This document shows, piece by piece, positions 52,007-60,424 of a stretch of 64,000 bases of DNA. Below the pieces are notes generated by a model. It did no database searches, was not told the origin of the DNA, and worked only from the letters and a program-made list of their open reading frames with translations. Within the stretch, counting starts at the first letter, position 1; every line of letters starts with the position of its first letter. This DNA is from Nocardiopsis sp. ATB16-24 (lineage in GTDB: Bacteria; Actinomycetota; Actinomycetes; Streptosporangiales; Streptosporangiaceae): contig NZ_JASCXJ010000009.1 of NCBI RefSeq assembly GCF_030271535.1, positions 1 to 64,000 on the forward strand. Reading direction: 5' to 3'. Made by a program: the position numbers and the translations under genes.

Positions 52007-53041
52007 ATGCGAACTGGGACAACCGCGAGGGTCGTCGCCCTCGGCGCCGCAACACTCATGACGATCACCGCCTGTGGAGACGGTGGAGGAAGGGAGGAGT
52101 CGGGCCTCTCCCCGGCCGACGCCGACATCACCGTGGTCACCGGCGTCTATCCCTTGGAGTGGCTGGCCCGGGAGATCGGCGGAGACCGGGTGGCGGTCGT
52201 CCAGCTCACCGAACCCGGTACCGAACCGCACGACCTGGAGCTGACCGGTCGTCAGGTCGCCCAGGTCAGTGAGGCCGACATCGCCTTCCACGTGAGCGGT
52301 CTTCAGCCCGCCGTGGACGAGGCGATCGCACAGCAGGCCCCCGACGGCGCGCTCGACGTCGCCGAACTCGTGGACCTGCGCCCCGCGGGCGGAGAGGCGT
52401 CCCCCTCCGAGGACGACCACGACCACTCCGGGGACGACCACGACCACGGCGAGGAGGGGCACGAGCACGGCGACACGGCCGAGGAGGACCACGCCGAGGA
52501 GCACGGCCACGACCATGGTGAACACGATCCCCACTTCTGGCTCGACGTGGACCTGATGGCACAGGTGGCCGGTGAGCTCGGCGACCGCATGGCCCGGATC
52601 CACCCGGACGGCTCCGACGACTACGCACGGGGGGTGGAGACCGTCACCACGGAGCTGGAGGCGCTCGGGCAGGAGTACGAGGAGGGCCTGTCCTCCTGCG
52701 AGCGTGACGAGGTCGTGGTCGGTCACACCGCCTTCACCTACCTCACCGAGCCCTACGGCCTGGAGCAGGTGGGCGTCAGCGGGGTGGATCCGGAGATGGA
52801 ACCCTCCCCCTCACAGATCGCCTCGATCACCGACATCGTCCGTGAACGTGACATCACCACCGTCTTCACCGAGCCGTTGATGCCCGCGGCGACCGCCGAG
52901 ACCATCGCCTCCGAGACCGGTGCACGGGTGGAGGTACTCGATCCCCTGGAGGGGGTCACCGAGGATTCCCCCGGCGATGACTATCCCTCGATCATGCGGG
53001 GCAACCTGGAGGCGCTGACCACCGCGCTGGACTGCTCCTGA
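52007..53041 (+). CDS. znuA: zinc ABC transporter substrate-binding lipoprotein (ZnuA-like)
   Basis: A 344-residue cluster A-I binding protein: lipobox ITAC, VTGVYPLEWLAREIGGD, then a long His/Asp/Glu-rich loop at about 128-160 with repeated DHDH and HEHG, and the metal ligands in DPHFWLD and VVGHTAFTYL. It captures Zn2+ at the surface. No permease or ATPase genes (znuB, znuC) follow; a terminator does. No ribosome binding site is visible before ATG 52007. Confidence 0.93.
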   Translation: MRTGTTARVVALGAATLMTITACGDGGGREESGLSPADADITVVTGVYPLEWLAREIGGDRVAVVQLTEPGTEPHDLELTGRQVAQVSEADIAFHVSGLQPAVDEAIAQQAPDGALDVAELVDLRPAGGEASPSEDDHDHSGDDHDHGEEGHEHGDTAEEDHAEEHGHDHGEHDPHFWLDVDLMAQVAGELGDRMARIHPDGSDDYARGVETVTTELEALGQEYEEGLSSCERDEVVVGHTAFTYLTEPYGLEQVGVSGVDPEMEPSPSQIASITDIVRERDITTVFTEPLMPAATAETIASETGARVEVLDPLEGVTEDSPGDDYPSIMRGNLEALTTALDCS

Positions 53042-53058
53042 CCTTGCCCTTCCCTGAG

Positions 53059-53106
53059 AAAGGCCCCGCCGACTCCGAGTCCCGATCCGGTTCCGGCGGG
53101 GTCTTT
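53059..53106 (+). terminator. terminator of znuA
   Basis: Arms CCCCGCCG / CGGCGGGG extended by an AAAGG / TCTTT pairing (13 pairs with one G-T), 22-base loop, ending in T residues, 18 bases past the stop. Confidence 0.85.
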
Positions 53107-53294
53107 CCCGCTTTCGTATCGGAACCCCGAGCGGCGGATCGGTGGTCGCCTCCTCGGGCCTCGACGCACTTGCGCACGAACCCACCCACCACAGGACGAC
53201 CTGCCCACGCTGCTCGATCACACGCCGCTCACATACCGTCAAACCCACGGACAAGTGGCGGAGGTCACGCTATGCTTGTGAACGCGTCGGTGCC

Positions 53295-53325
53295 AATGCA
53301 CGTGCATTTGTGAGTGCATCGGCAC
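53295..53325 (+). promoter_or_regulatory. shared upstream element, copy 1 (before the DUF397 gene)
   Basis: Perfect 14-bp palindrome AATGCACGTGCATT (53295-53308), then 5 bases and GTGCATCGGCAC (53314-53325). The same arrangement occurs, pointing toward the HATPase gene, at 55693-55723. It ends 30 bases before the DUF397 start. Confidence 0.75.
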
Positions 53326-53355
53326 GGACCACCCCTCATACGACTAAGGAGCAGC

Positions 53356-53589
53356 ATGACCGCACGCAACGGCATTCCCGCGACCGACCTCGTTGGAGCG
53401 GCTTGGCAGAAGGCCAAGCGCAGCAACTCCCAGGGCGCATGTGTCGAGATGGCCCGCCTCGGCGACGGATCGATCGCCGTTCGCAACTCCCGGTTCCCGT
53501 CGGGGCCGGCCCTGGTCTACACCCAGGAGGAGATCAACTGCCTGATCCTCGGCGCCAAGGACGGGGACTTCGACAACCTTCTGGGGTAG
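53356..53589 (+). CDS. DUF397 domain protein
   Basis: A 77-residue DUF397 protein: AAWQKAKRSNSQGACVEMA, then VRNSRFPSGPALVYTQEE. In Streptomyces, DUF397 proteins (BldB/WhiJ-type partners) pair with XRE-DUF5753 regulators; a copy of the latter gene is 430 bases downstream, convergent. AAGGAG lies 5 bases before the ATG. Confidence 0.92.
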   Translation: MTARNGIPATDLVGAAWQKAKRSNSQGACVEMARLGDGSIAVRNSRFPSGPALVYTQEEINCLILGAKDGDFDNLLG

Positions 53590-53851
53590 GCGGCCCCAGG
53601 TCGCCTCGGTGTTCGGAGCACGCAGGAGGGGTCATCGCCGTGCGGTGGCACTCCTGCGCGCCGGCCCGACCGCCATGCCCTCAGTCGGGCCGGCCCGGGC
53701 ACCCCACCCGCGACCACCCGTTCCTCGGGCGTCGGGCGCACATCGCCCGACGGAGGAAGCGGCTCCTGCCCAGGAAACCGAAAAGGCCCGCCGCAGCGAG
53801 CCTATGGTCGATCTCCGGTCCCTTCGGGACCACTCCTCCAAGAGGTGCTTC

Positions 53852-53987
53852 TAGGGAGTGTTCTTCAGAAGGCTTTCGGGTCAGCGAGCGGCCGTCCAGG
53901 CAATCTCTCGCAAGACGATGTGCGAAGTTCAGCCTGGTCGTGCTTCACGAGCGCAGAGGCGTAGCGAGAGGCGGCCTGGTGGACGCG
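53852..53987 (+). repeat. dispersed 135-bp repeat, copy 2
   Basis: Second copy of the element at 15604-15738, same orientation, 38 kb apart. This copy has GTCCAGG where copy 1 has GTGCAGG, restoring pairing with CCTGGTGGAC at its end, which supports a folded structure. It lies between the convergent DUF397 and XRE genes. The preceding 53590-53851 stretch has no gene. Confidence 0.85.
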
Positions 53988-54014
53988 AGCCCGAAATGAT
54001 GCAAAAAACACGAC

Positions 54015-54914
54015 CTAGCCCTCGTCGTCCTTGTCCAGGTCCTTCAGCATGTTCTTGAGCATCTCCAACGTCTCGTCCGGCGTGGCCGCCGCGACGCTCA
54101 GTCTGGTCATGGCCTTGGTGTAGGCCTCCACCACGGGGCGCCGGTCGATGATCTCCGCGTCGGTGAGCTGTTCCAGATAGACCATGTCCGCCAGCTCGAA
54201 CTCCGAGTAGCGCAGCAGGGTGAACGAACCGGCCTCGGCCGCGTGCGCACCCACCGAGAAGGGGACGATCTGGAGGGTGATGTTGTCGTACTCCTGGCTG
54301 AGCTGGATGAGCCACTCCAGTTGGCCGCGCATGATCTCGCGGCCCTCCTCCGGTCCCCCGATGGGACGGCGCACCGCGGCCTCGTCCAGGATCACCCACA
54401 TGCGCATCTTCTTGTCCGTGCGCAGGCGGCGCTGTCTTTTGAGTCTGGCCTCCACGCGCTGCTCGGTGACCAGTTCGGTCTCCACACCACCGGAGATGAT
54501 CGCCCGCGCGTACTCCTCGGTCTGTAGCAGGCCGGGAATGAACTGGGACTCGTAGATACGGATGTGGTCGGCGGCCTCCTCGAAGCCGACGTAGCGGGTG
54601 AACCACTTGTGCAGTGAGTCCCCGTACTCCCGCCACCACCCCGGCTTGTTGGATTCCCGCGCGACTTCGAGGATTTCCTTGATCTTCTTGCGGTCGGTGA
54701 CCCCGTACATCTTCAGGAGGTCCTCGATATCGCGCAGCTTGAAACTGACCCGGCCGAGTTCCATACGGCTGATCTTGGACGCCGACGCGCGAATCTTGTT
54801 CCCCGCGTCCTCACGACTGATACCACGGGCTTCGCGGAGTTGACGCAGCTCGTGTCCGATCAGCATGCGGCGCACGGTGGGGCCGCTTCCCTGGCGCAAC
54901 CGAGCGATATCCAC
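54015..54914 (-). CDS. XRE family regulator with DUF5753 domain (WhiJ-like)
   Basis: A 299-residue protein: helix-turn-helix at about 18-58 (LRQLREARGISREDAGNKIRASASKISRMELGR), then the DUF5753 domain (IRIYESQFIPGLLQTEEYARAI, LSQEYDNITLQIVPFSVGAHA). Such proteins control development and antibiotic genes in streptomycetes together with DUF397 partners. I favour GTG 54914 with GGAGAGG upstream; ATG 54935 is in frame but its GAGGA touches the start. Confidence 0.92.
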   Translation of the reverse strand: MDIARLRQGSGPTVRRMLIGHELRQLREARGISREDAGNKIRASASKISRMELGRVSFKLRDIEDLLKMYGVTDRKKIKEILEVARESNKPGWWREYGDSLHKWFTRYVGFEEAADHIRIYESQFIPGLLQTEEYARAIISGGVETELVTEQRVEARLKRQRRLRTDKKMRMWVILDEAAVRRPIGGPEEGREIMRGQLEWLIQLSQEYDNITLQIVPFSVGAHAAEAGSFTLLRYSEFELADMVYLEQLTDAEIIDRRPVVEAYTKAMTRLSVAAATPDETLEMLKNMLKDLDKDDEG

Positions 54915-55117
54915 GTTCGCCGCCTCTCCGTCCATTCCTCGCCCAAGGGTATCCGGGCCGGCGGGATGCCTTCCCTACGGTCAAGACACTACATGTACAA
55001 GACAGGAGCACGGCTCCCGATCACCCCCGCGATCCGAAAGAGCCTTCCGTCCACCGCCCCGGGTGGGACCACATCGCCATGGCGACGCCTCCCGAGGAAC
55101 AGCACACGGTGATCGGC

Positions 55118-55615
55118 TCACACGAATTGCGCCCACACGAACTTTCCGCCGGGCGGTGTGGGAATCACGCCCCACTCTCGCGCGAAAGCACTCACCAGGG
55201 CAAGCCCCCGTCCGCCCTCCAGGCCCAGATCGGCTTCCCTTCTGCGTGGCAATCGTTCTCCACCGTCACGAACCGCGCAGATGAATTCGTTGCCGCTGCG
55301 CATCAAGGACAGCTGAATACCGCCCTCCTCCCGCTCGGGCAGGAGCAGGGGGGCGCCGTGCCTGACCGCATTGGTGACCAATTCGGAAACGACGACCGCG
55401 ACATCGTTGGACAAGTACTGCATCCCCCATTCACCGAGGAGTGCCTCGGAGATCTCCCGTGCGGCGCCCACCGCACGAGGGCGCGGTACGAAGCTCCAGG
55501 TGAGGGCGTCGTGCCTGTCTCCGCAGACAGGGGTGTTCCAGCGGCGCGAACCGTGCGTCAGGACCCTGAGCCACCAACCACGGGTCGGCTCGGCCACAGC
55601 CTCCGCGCACTCCAT
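55118..55615 (-). CDS. HATPase anti-sigma-type regulator (AbaA-OrfA-like)
   Basis: A 165-residue GHKL ATPase: SNDVAVVVSELVTNAVRHGAP (N-box), FICAVRDGGE (G1) and LEGGRGLALVSAFAREWG (G2). In the Streptomyces abaA locus the same three gene types (HATPase, XRE, DUF397) occur together. ATG 55615 with GGAGGAGTGGAAGG upstream; the frame is open further but contains the shared operator. Likely a serine-kinase-type regulator. Confidence 0.9.
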   Translation of the reverse strand: MECAEAVAEPTRGWWLRVLTHGSRRWNTPVCGDRHDALTWSFVPRPRAVGAAREISEALLGEWGMQYLSNDVAVVVSELVTNAVRHGAPLLLPEREEGGIQLSLMRSGNEFICAVRDGGERLPRRREADLGLEGGRGLALVSAFAREWGVIPTPPGGKFVWAQFV

Positions 55616-55923
55616 GCCTTCCACTCCTCCCTGATGCACCGTGGTGAGTCGGCGGTGTCGTGTCCGAAGAGCTGGTGACGCCCTGCGAGCGTGTGCCGCT
55701 GCACGATTCGAATGCACGTGCATCTTGGTCCTGTGGACAATCGTAGGACACGCCGGGGCACCGCGCAGGCAAACGGAGAGACCATCTTCCACCGGCTCGG
55801 GAGGCGTACGCGCGAGGGACGTTCCCCTTCCCCCCGCCGAATGTCACCCCGGGCACCTACCGACCGGTTGGCATGCCGATAGGATCTCCCCGCGCCCACC
55901 GCATGAACTCTGGAGGTAACACC
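55616..55923. other. 308-bp divergent HATPase/SDR region
   Basis: No gene supported. It contains the shared element copy 2 at 55693-55723 and the SDR ribosome binding site GGAGGT near 55912. Confidence 0.45.
55693..55723 (-). promoter_or_regulatory. shared upstream element, copy 2 (before the HATPase gene)
   Basis: Reading toward the HATPase gene: ATGCACGTGCATT, 6 bases, GTGCAGCGGCAC. This matches copy 1 (53295-53325) in 24 of 25 positions of the two conserved blocks. It ends 78 bases before the ATG. Confidence 0.75.
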
Positions 55924-56682
55924 ATGTCCCCAACGCCCCGTGTAGCCATCGTGACCGGTGCGGCCCGCGGGATCGGCGCCGCCGTGGCCGAGCGTCTGGC
56001 GAGTGAGGGGCGGTCCGTCGCCGTCCTGGACCTGAAGGAGTCCGACGCCCAGGAGGTCGTGGACCGCATCACCGCCGCCGGCGGCACGGCTGTGGCCGTG
56101 GGCTGCGACGTGGCCGACCCCGAGCAGGTGAGCGCCGCCGTCGACACCGTCGCCGAGCGTCTCGGCCCGCCCACGATCCTGGTGAACAACGCCGGTGTCC
56201 TGCGCGACAACCTGCTGTTCAAGATGTCCGTGGAGGACTGGGACACCGTGATGAACGTGCACCTGCGGGGCACGTTCCTGATGAGTCGGGCCGCCCAGGC
56301 CCACATGACCAAGAGCGGTTGGGGGCGGATCGTCAACCTGTCCAGCTCCTCGGCGCTGGGCAACCGGGGTCAGGCCAACTACTCCGCCGCCAAGGCCGGA
56401 CTCCAGGGGTTCACCAAGACCCTCGCCATCGAACTGGGCAAGTTCGGCGTGACCTGCAACGCCGTCGCGCCCGGGTTCATCGAGACCGCCATGACCAAGG
56501 CGACCGCCGAGCGCATCGGCGTCAAGTACGAGGACATGAAGGCCTTCAAGGAGGCCGAGATCCCGGTGCGCCGGGTGGGTGTCCCCGAGGACATCGCCAA
56601 CGCCGTCGCCTTCTTCACCGGAGAGGAGGCCGGGTACGTCTCCGGCCAGGTCCTGTACGTGGCCGGCGGACCGCTGGACTAG
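55924..56682 (+). CDS. SDR family 3-oxoacyl-ACP-reductase-like enzyme
   Basis: A 252-residue short-chain dehydrogenase: cofactor motif TGAARGIG, LVNNAGV, catalytic Ser in NLSSSSA, YSAAK (Tyr and Lys) and NAVAPGFIET. A FabG-like fold using NADP(H); FabG or a related reductase are equally possible. GGAGGT lies 6 bases before the ATG. Confidence 0.93.
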   Translation: MSPTPRVAIVTGAARGIGAAVAERLASEGRSVAVLDLKESDAQEVVDRITAAGGTAVAVGCDVADPEQVSAAVDTVAERLGPPTILVNNAGVLRDNLLFKMSVEDWDTVMNVHLRGTFLMSRAAQAHMTKSGWGRIVNLSSSSALGNRGQANYSAAKAGLQGFTKTLAIELGKFGVTCNAVAPGFIETAMTKATAERIGVKYEDMKAFKEAEIPVRRVGVPEDIANAVAFFTGEEAGYVSGQVLYVAGGPLD

Positions 56683-56706
56683 GCCTCGATGCTCCGCCAC
56701 GCGTTC

Positions 56707-56735
56707 GCGGGTCCCGCCAGGTGGGCGGGACCCGC
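56707..56735. terminator. bidirectional terminator
   Basis: Perfect 12-bp arms GCGGGTCCCGCC / GGCGGGACCCGC with a 5-base loop between convergent SDR and beta-lactamase-like genes. Confidence 0.85.
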
Positions 56736-56783
56736 TCGCCGGACGCGACCGGACCATCGAAAGACCACGGTGTCCGGTCGGGG

Positions 56784-57749
56784 TCAGGAGGCGGACTCCT
56801 CCAGGGCATCGGTGACCGTGGACACCAGTTCCTCCACCAACTCCACCCCGCTGGTGTAGCCGCCGTTGCCGTCGCTCAGGACCGCGATCAGGTACTCCCG
56901 GTCGGGGCCGGCCACGTAGCCGACGCTGTTGACGTTCCACAGGCCGCGGTTGCTCTCGCGCGGTGTCCATCCGTTCTTGAGCCCCACGGTGTCATGGGGT
57001 CCCGCGCAGGCCGAGACCCCCCACGCCTGCTCGGCGGCGACCGATTCCATCAGTCCACGCAGATAGAGGCGATCGCTCTCCGACAGAGGTCCCTCCTCGG
57101 AGTAGAGCGCGCGCAACAGCCGCACCTGGTCGGCGGCGGTGGTCATGGTGGCACCCCACACTCCCCGGGGGTGGGGGTCGGTGCCGGTGAGACCGAAGGC
57201 CCGGGCACCGTGCACGAAACCGTCCGTGAAGCCGATCCGTGAGTACAGACCGTCGGTGACCTCGTTGTCGCTGTAGCGGATCATCACCTCGGCCTGTGCC
57301 CTCTCCTGTTCGGTGAGGTCGCGCCCCTCCTCCTGGGCGTGGAGGAGGAGCATGGCCAGGATCGTCAGCTTGGCCACGCTCGCCATGGGGAACTGCCGAT
57401 GGGCGTTGTGGCTGAAGGTGGCGCCGGTACGTAGATCCTGCACCGCGAGACCGAAGTCGGCGCCCCGCTCCTCGCCGAGCGCGTCCATCCACGCGGTGAG
57501 CTCCCGGCGTTGGTCGAGGGTGAGGGTCCGCCCACCGCCGGCCGGCGCGGTGTCCGGAGCGAAGGGCACCAGGAGGGGGTCTCCGGTGGAGAGCAGGGCG
57601 CGTACCAGGGAGGGGTCGGCTGAGGGCGGCGCGCTCTGCGCCGCGGACGTGGCGCCCGGCAGGACGAGGGTCAGCACAAGGAGGAGCACGGCCGTCGTGA
57701 CGACGACGGACCAGGCACGGGTTGCGGCGGGGGGATCACGCCGTGGCAC
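56784..57749 (-). CDS. secreted class A beta-lactamase-like serine hydrolase
   Basis: A 321-residue protein with an N-terminal signal (residues 12-37) and a serine beta-lactamase/transpeptidase fold: SxxK as SVAK, SDN as YSDNEV, and KTG as LKNG. The KTG change to KNG and absence of the full omega-loop EPELN make true lactamase activity doubtful; it may be a PBP-like wall enzyme. GTG start. Confidence 0.85.
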   Translation of the reverse strand: MPRRDPPAATRAWSVVVTTAVLLLVLTLVLPGATSAAQSAPPSADPSLVRALLSTGDPLLVPFAPDTAPAGGGRTLTLDQRRELTAWMDALGEERGADFGLAVQDLRTGATFSHNAHRQFPMASVAKLTILAMLLLHAQEEGRDLTEQERAQAEVMIRYSDNEVTDGLYSRIGFTDGFVHGARAFGLTGTDPHPRGVWGATMTTAADQVRLLRALYSEEGPLSESDRLYLRGLMESVAAEQAWGVSACAGPHDTVGLKNGWTPRESNRGLWNVNSVGYVAGPDREYLIAVLSDGNGGYTSGVELVEELVSTVTDALEESAS

Positions 57750-57880
57750 GGTATCACCGGTTCGTTGACACGGAGCTTCTCGTCTGTGGACTTATTATCC
57801 CCCAAAGCACCACATAAGCGGCCATCCGATATGTGATCGATAGGGGCCCCGTCGTTGCGCCTCGGCCCTGGTCGTGGTGT

Positions 57881-58495
57881 TCAGCGCCGTGTGGCCTCGT
57901 CGATCCCCCGGGCGACGAGCGCCTCTCCCGTGGCGTCGGCCATCCGCAGCAACTGCACGATGACCGGGACCACGAGCAGATGGGGATATCCGGTCAGCCC
58001 TCGGGCCAGATATCCCTCCCTGGCGGCCTGCCAGGCCGCGGCGACCATCGGGATGGACCGGATCGTCAGCGCCAGGACCAGGGCGATCCGGGCGGGGTCG
58101 GCGCCCACGTGCCGTAGGGGGCGGACCATCCACGCGAAGAGGTCGAGCATCTCGCGCACGCGGGTGGTGAGCGTGACGAGGTTGGCGAGCAGGACCAGGG
58201 CGGCCAACTGGGCGCACAGGCGCAGAGCCGTCTGCCATTCCCCGAAAAGGATCTGGAACAGGCCGATGGCCAGCAGGAACGGCCACAGGACGCGCAGCAC
58301 CGACCAGGCCCGCCCCAGGGGAAGTCCCACCAGCGGATAGAGCACCAGGGCGACCGCCAGGGCCGTGAGCGCGACCCGGTGGTCGGCGGCGGCGATGAGG
58401 CCGACACCGACCAGCAGCAACGCGAGGAGTTTGGCTCCGGCGGGGAGACGGTAGAGCGGTCCATCACCGGGGACGTAGAGGCCGACGGTGCTCAT
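57881..58495 (-). CDS. ecfT: ECF transporter transmembrane subunit (BioN-type)
   Basis: A 204-residue EcfT protein with five membrane helices and the two coupling motifs near ADPARIALVLALTIRSIP and ALVARGIDE (Ala-Arg-Gly). With EcfA and BioY it forms a biotin importer. Its start overlaps the EcfA stop by 4 bases. Confidence 0.92.
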   Translation of the reverse strand: MSTVGLYVPGDGPLYRLPAGAKLLALLLVGVGLIAAADHRVALTALAVALVLYPLVGLPLGRAWSVLRVLWPFLLAIGLFQILFGEWQTALRLCAQLAALVLLANLVTLTTRVREMLDLFAWMVRPLRHVGADPARIALVLALTIRSIPMVAAAWQAAREGYLARGLTGYPHLLVVPVIVQLLRMADATGEALVARGIDEATRR

Positions 58496-59172
58496 CGTCC
58501 GTCCATGAGTCCGATGTAGTGGTCCACGGCGTCACCGGGCGCGCCGTCGAAGACCACCCGGCCGGCGTCCATGACCAGGACCCGGTCGAAGCCGTCGAGC
58601 AGGTCCAGGTCGTGGGTGAACAGGATGACCTGCTGTTCCAGGCCGTCCAGGACGCGGTGCACCATACGGGTGTTGCGCAGGTCGAGCAGAGTGGTGGGCT
58701 CGTCGCAGACCAGGACCTCGGGCTCGGTGACCAGGACCGAGGCCAGGGCCAGGAGCTGTTTCTGCCCGCCGGACAACAGGTGCCCGGGGTGGTCGCGGTG
58801 ACCGTCGAGCCCGTAGCGGGTCAGCACGGCCTCGACCCGACGTTCGGTCTCCTCCCGTCCGAGCCCGAGGGAGCGCAGACCGATCTCCACGTCCTCGGCG
58901 ACCGTGGGCATGATGATCTGGTTGGCGGCGTCGGAGAAGACGAAGCCGACCCTGCGCCGAATGTGCTTGGCGTGACGCCGGGTGTCCCATTCCCCCATCG
59001 TCACACTGCCCCTGTCGGGGACGACGAGGCCGTTGAGGGTACGGGCGAGCGTGGACTTCCCCGATCCGTTGGCCCCGATCACGCCGATGCGGTGCTGCGC
59101 GAGTTCGAGGGTGATCCCACACAGCACCGGGCGACCATCGTAGGAGTGCCGAACCTCCTCCAGTCGCAGCAT
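58492..59172 (-). CDS. ecfA: ECF transporter ATPase (BioM-type)
   Basis: A 226-residue ABC ATPase: GANGSGKST, LLSGGQKQLLALASVLV and LVCDEPTTLLD. It energises biotin uptake. It overlaps bioY by 1 base and ecfT by 4. Confidence 0.94.
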   Translation of the reverse strand: MLRLEEVRHSYDGRPVLCGITLELAQHRIGVIGANGSGKSTLARTLNGLVVPDRGSVTMGEWDTRRHAKHIRRRVGFVFSDAANQIIMPTVAEDVEIGLRSLGLGREETERRVEAVLTRYGLDGHRDHPGHLLSGGQKQLLALASVLVTEPEVLVCDEPTTLLDLRNTRMVHRVLDGLEQQVILFTHDLDLLDGFDRVLVMDAGRVVFDGAPGDAVDHYIGLMDGR

Positions 59173-59798
59173 CAGGCGGTCTCGCCGCCGCCGTCGGCCT
59201 CCACGACGGGGCGCCCCGCGGGCGGGATGGGGTAGGCCCGAAGGACCGCCTGGGCGATGAGCGCGGTGACGACGGCCTTGACCAGGTCACCGGGCAGGAA
59301 GGCCAGCATGGAGTAGGTGGTGGCCAGGGCCCCACTGCCGGCCACGACGGCCATCCAGGGGATACCGACCGCGTAGATGACGAGGATGCCGCCGACGACG
59401 TTGATGCCCAGGCCGGGCCAGAAACGGTAACGGCCCTGACGAGTCATGAGTTCGGTGAGTACGCCGATGACCAGGGCGGCCAGAATCCAGCTGACGATGA
59501 ACCCGCCCGTGGGTCTGGCCAGGACACCGATGCCTCCCATGCCTCCCGCGAACAGGGGCAGTCCGGCCAGGCCGAGGGCGATGAAGGCGGCGACGGCGAG
59601 GGCGCCGCGCTTCCAGCCCAGGAGGGCGGGGGCGAGCATGATGCCGAGGGTCTGCAAGGTGATCGGGGCCGGGGAGAACGGCAGCGGGATGGCGACGGTG
59701 ACGCTGAGCGCGGCGATGAGCGCCGCGAAGACCGCGATGAGCGCGAGGTCCCGGGCCGTCAGCCCCTTGTGGCGGACACCCGTCTTGGTCGTGGGCAT
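59172..59798 (-). CDS. bioY: biotin transporter S component BioY
   Basis: A 208-residue BioY with six helices and the hallmark GGMGGIGVLARPTGGFIVSWILAALVIG that binds biotin. First gene of the bioY-ecfA-ecfT operon. No biotin synthesis gene is nearby, so the operon is for uptake. Confidence 0.95.
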   Translation of the reverse strand: MPTTKTGVRHKGLTARDLALIAVFAALIAALSVTVAIPLPFSPAPITLQTLGIMLAPALLGWKRGALAVAAFIALGLAGLPLFAGGMGGIGVLARPTGGFIVSWILAALVIGVLTELMTRQGRYRFWPGLGINVVGGILVIYAVGIPWMAVVAGSGALATTYSMLAFLPGDLVKAVVTALIAQAVLRAYPIPPAGRPVVEADGGGETA

Positions 59799-59824
59799 GG
59801 GTGGGACTCCCTCGGAAAGGACGT

Positions 59825-59841
59825 AGGAGTGCGTTACTCCT
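59825..59841. promoter_or_regulatory. 17-bp dyad upstream of bioY
   Basis: AGGAGT-GCGTT-ACTCCT, perfect 6-bp arms, 27 bases before the bioY ATG. A candidate operator; it does not match the BirA or BioR consensus, so the regulator is unknown. Confidence 0.45.
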
Positions 59842-59947
59842 CATTGTCCGTTACGCCGTCGGCGAGGGAGCAGGGGCGGAGTGCACAGTTCGCGTAGGGC
59901 GTCCTTGTAGGGTTCGGCCTGAGACGGACATCACAGGAGCGAGTCGT

Positions 59948-60313
59948 TCAGCGGCCCCTGGCGCGCCCTCGGTAGACCAGGCGCCCGGAGCCGTCGGGAC
60001 TGTAACGCGCCCGTCCCCCACCGGGTACGGCCAGCACCAGCCCGGGCCCTCCCGGGCGGGCGGCGCTGGTGGAGGGGATCCGTTCACCGTCCAAGGGACC
60101 GCCGACCAGTTCGGTCCATCCCGCCCGGGTCCGCACACACGCCGCCGCGAGCACGGCGGCCCCCACGCAACACGCGGCCAGGACGAAGGCGACGTGGTCG
60201 GTCAACGCCCACAGCATCAGCAGGACGACCACGGACAGAAGAACGGTGAACACCACACCGGCGCGGCCGTCCAGGAGCGGTCGCTGTGCGTTGTCGCCAG
60301 GAGAGGGACTCAC
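59948..60313 (-). CDS. small membrane protein
   Basis: A 121-residue protein with two membrane helices (about 18-38 and 41-60) and a Gly/Arg-rich cytoplasmic tail containing WTELVGGPLDGERIP, a phrase common to small actinobacterial proteins of unknown role. GTG start, GGAAAG upstream. It lies downstream of ctaD, in the same direction. Confidence 0.6.
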   Translation of the reverse strand: MSPSPGDNAQRPLLDGRAGVVFTVLLSVVVLLMLWALTDHVAFVLAACCVGAAVLAAACVRTRAGWTELVGGPLDGERIPSTSAARPGGPGLVLAVPGGGRARYSPDGSGRLVYRGRARGR

Positions 60314-60379
60314 GATCCTGCGCTTTCCACCCGAACCGGTCTTTCCGTACGGCCGGTGCGTTGAGCCTGTTCGAAGGAC

Positions 60380-60403
60380 GGGTGCTCCCGGAAAGGAGCA
60401 CCC
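60380..60403 (-). terminator. terminator of ctaD
   Basis: Perfect 9-bp arms GGGTGCTCC / GGAGCACCC with a 6-base loop, 22 bases past the ctaD stop. Confidence 0.75.
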
Positions 60404-60424
60404 GCTGAGGTGCTCGTTCGGGGA

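Noticed and set aside
56784..57749. Antibiotic-resistance beta-lactamase
   Set aside because: The KTG triad is KNG and the omega-loop motif is absent, so resistance should not be claimed from sequence alone.
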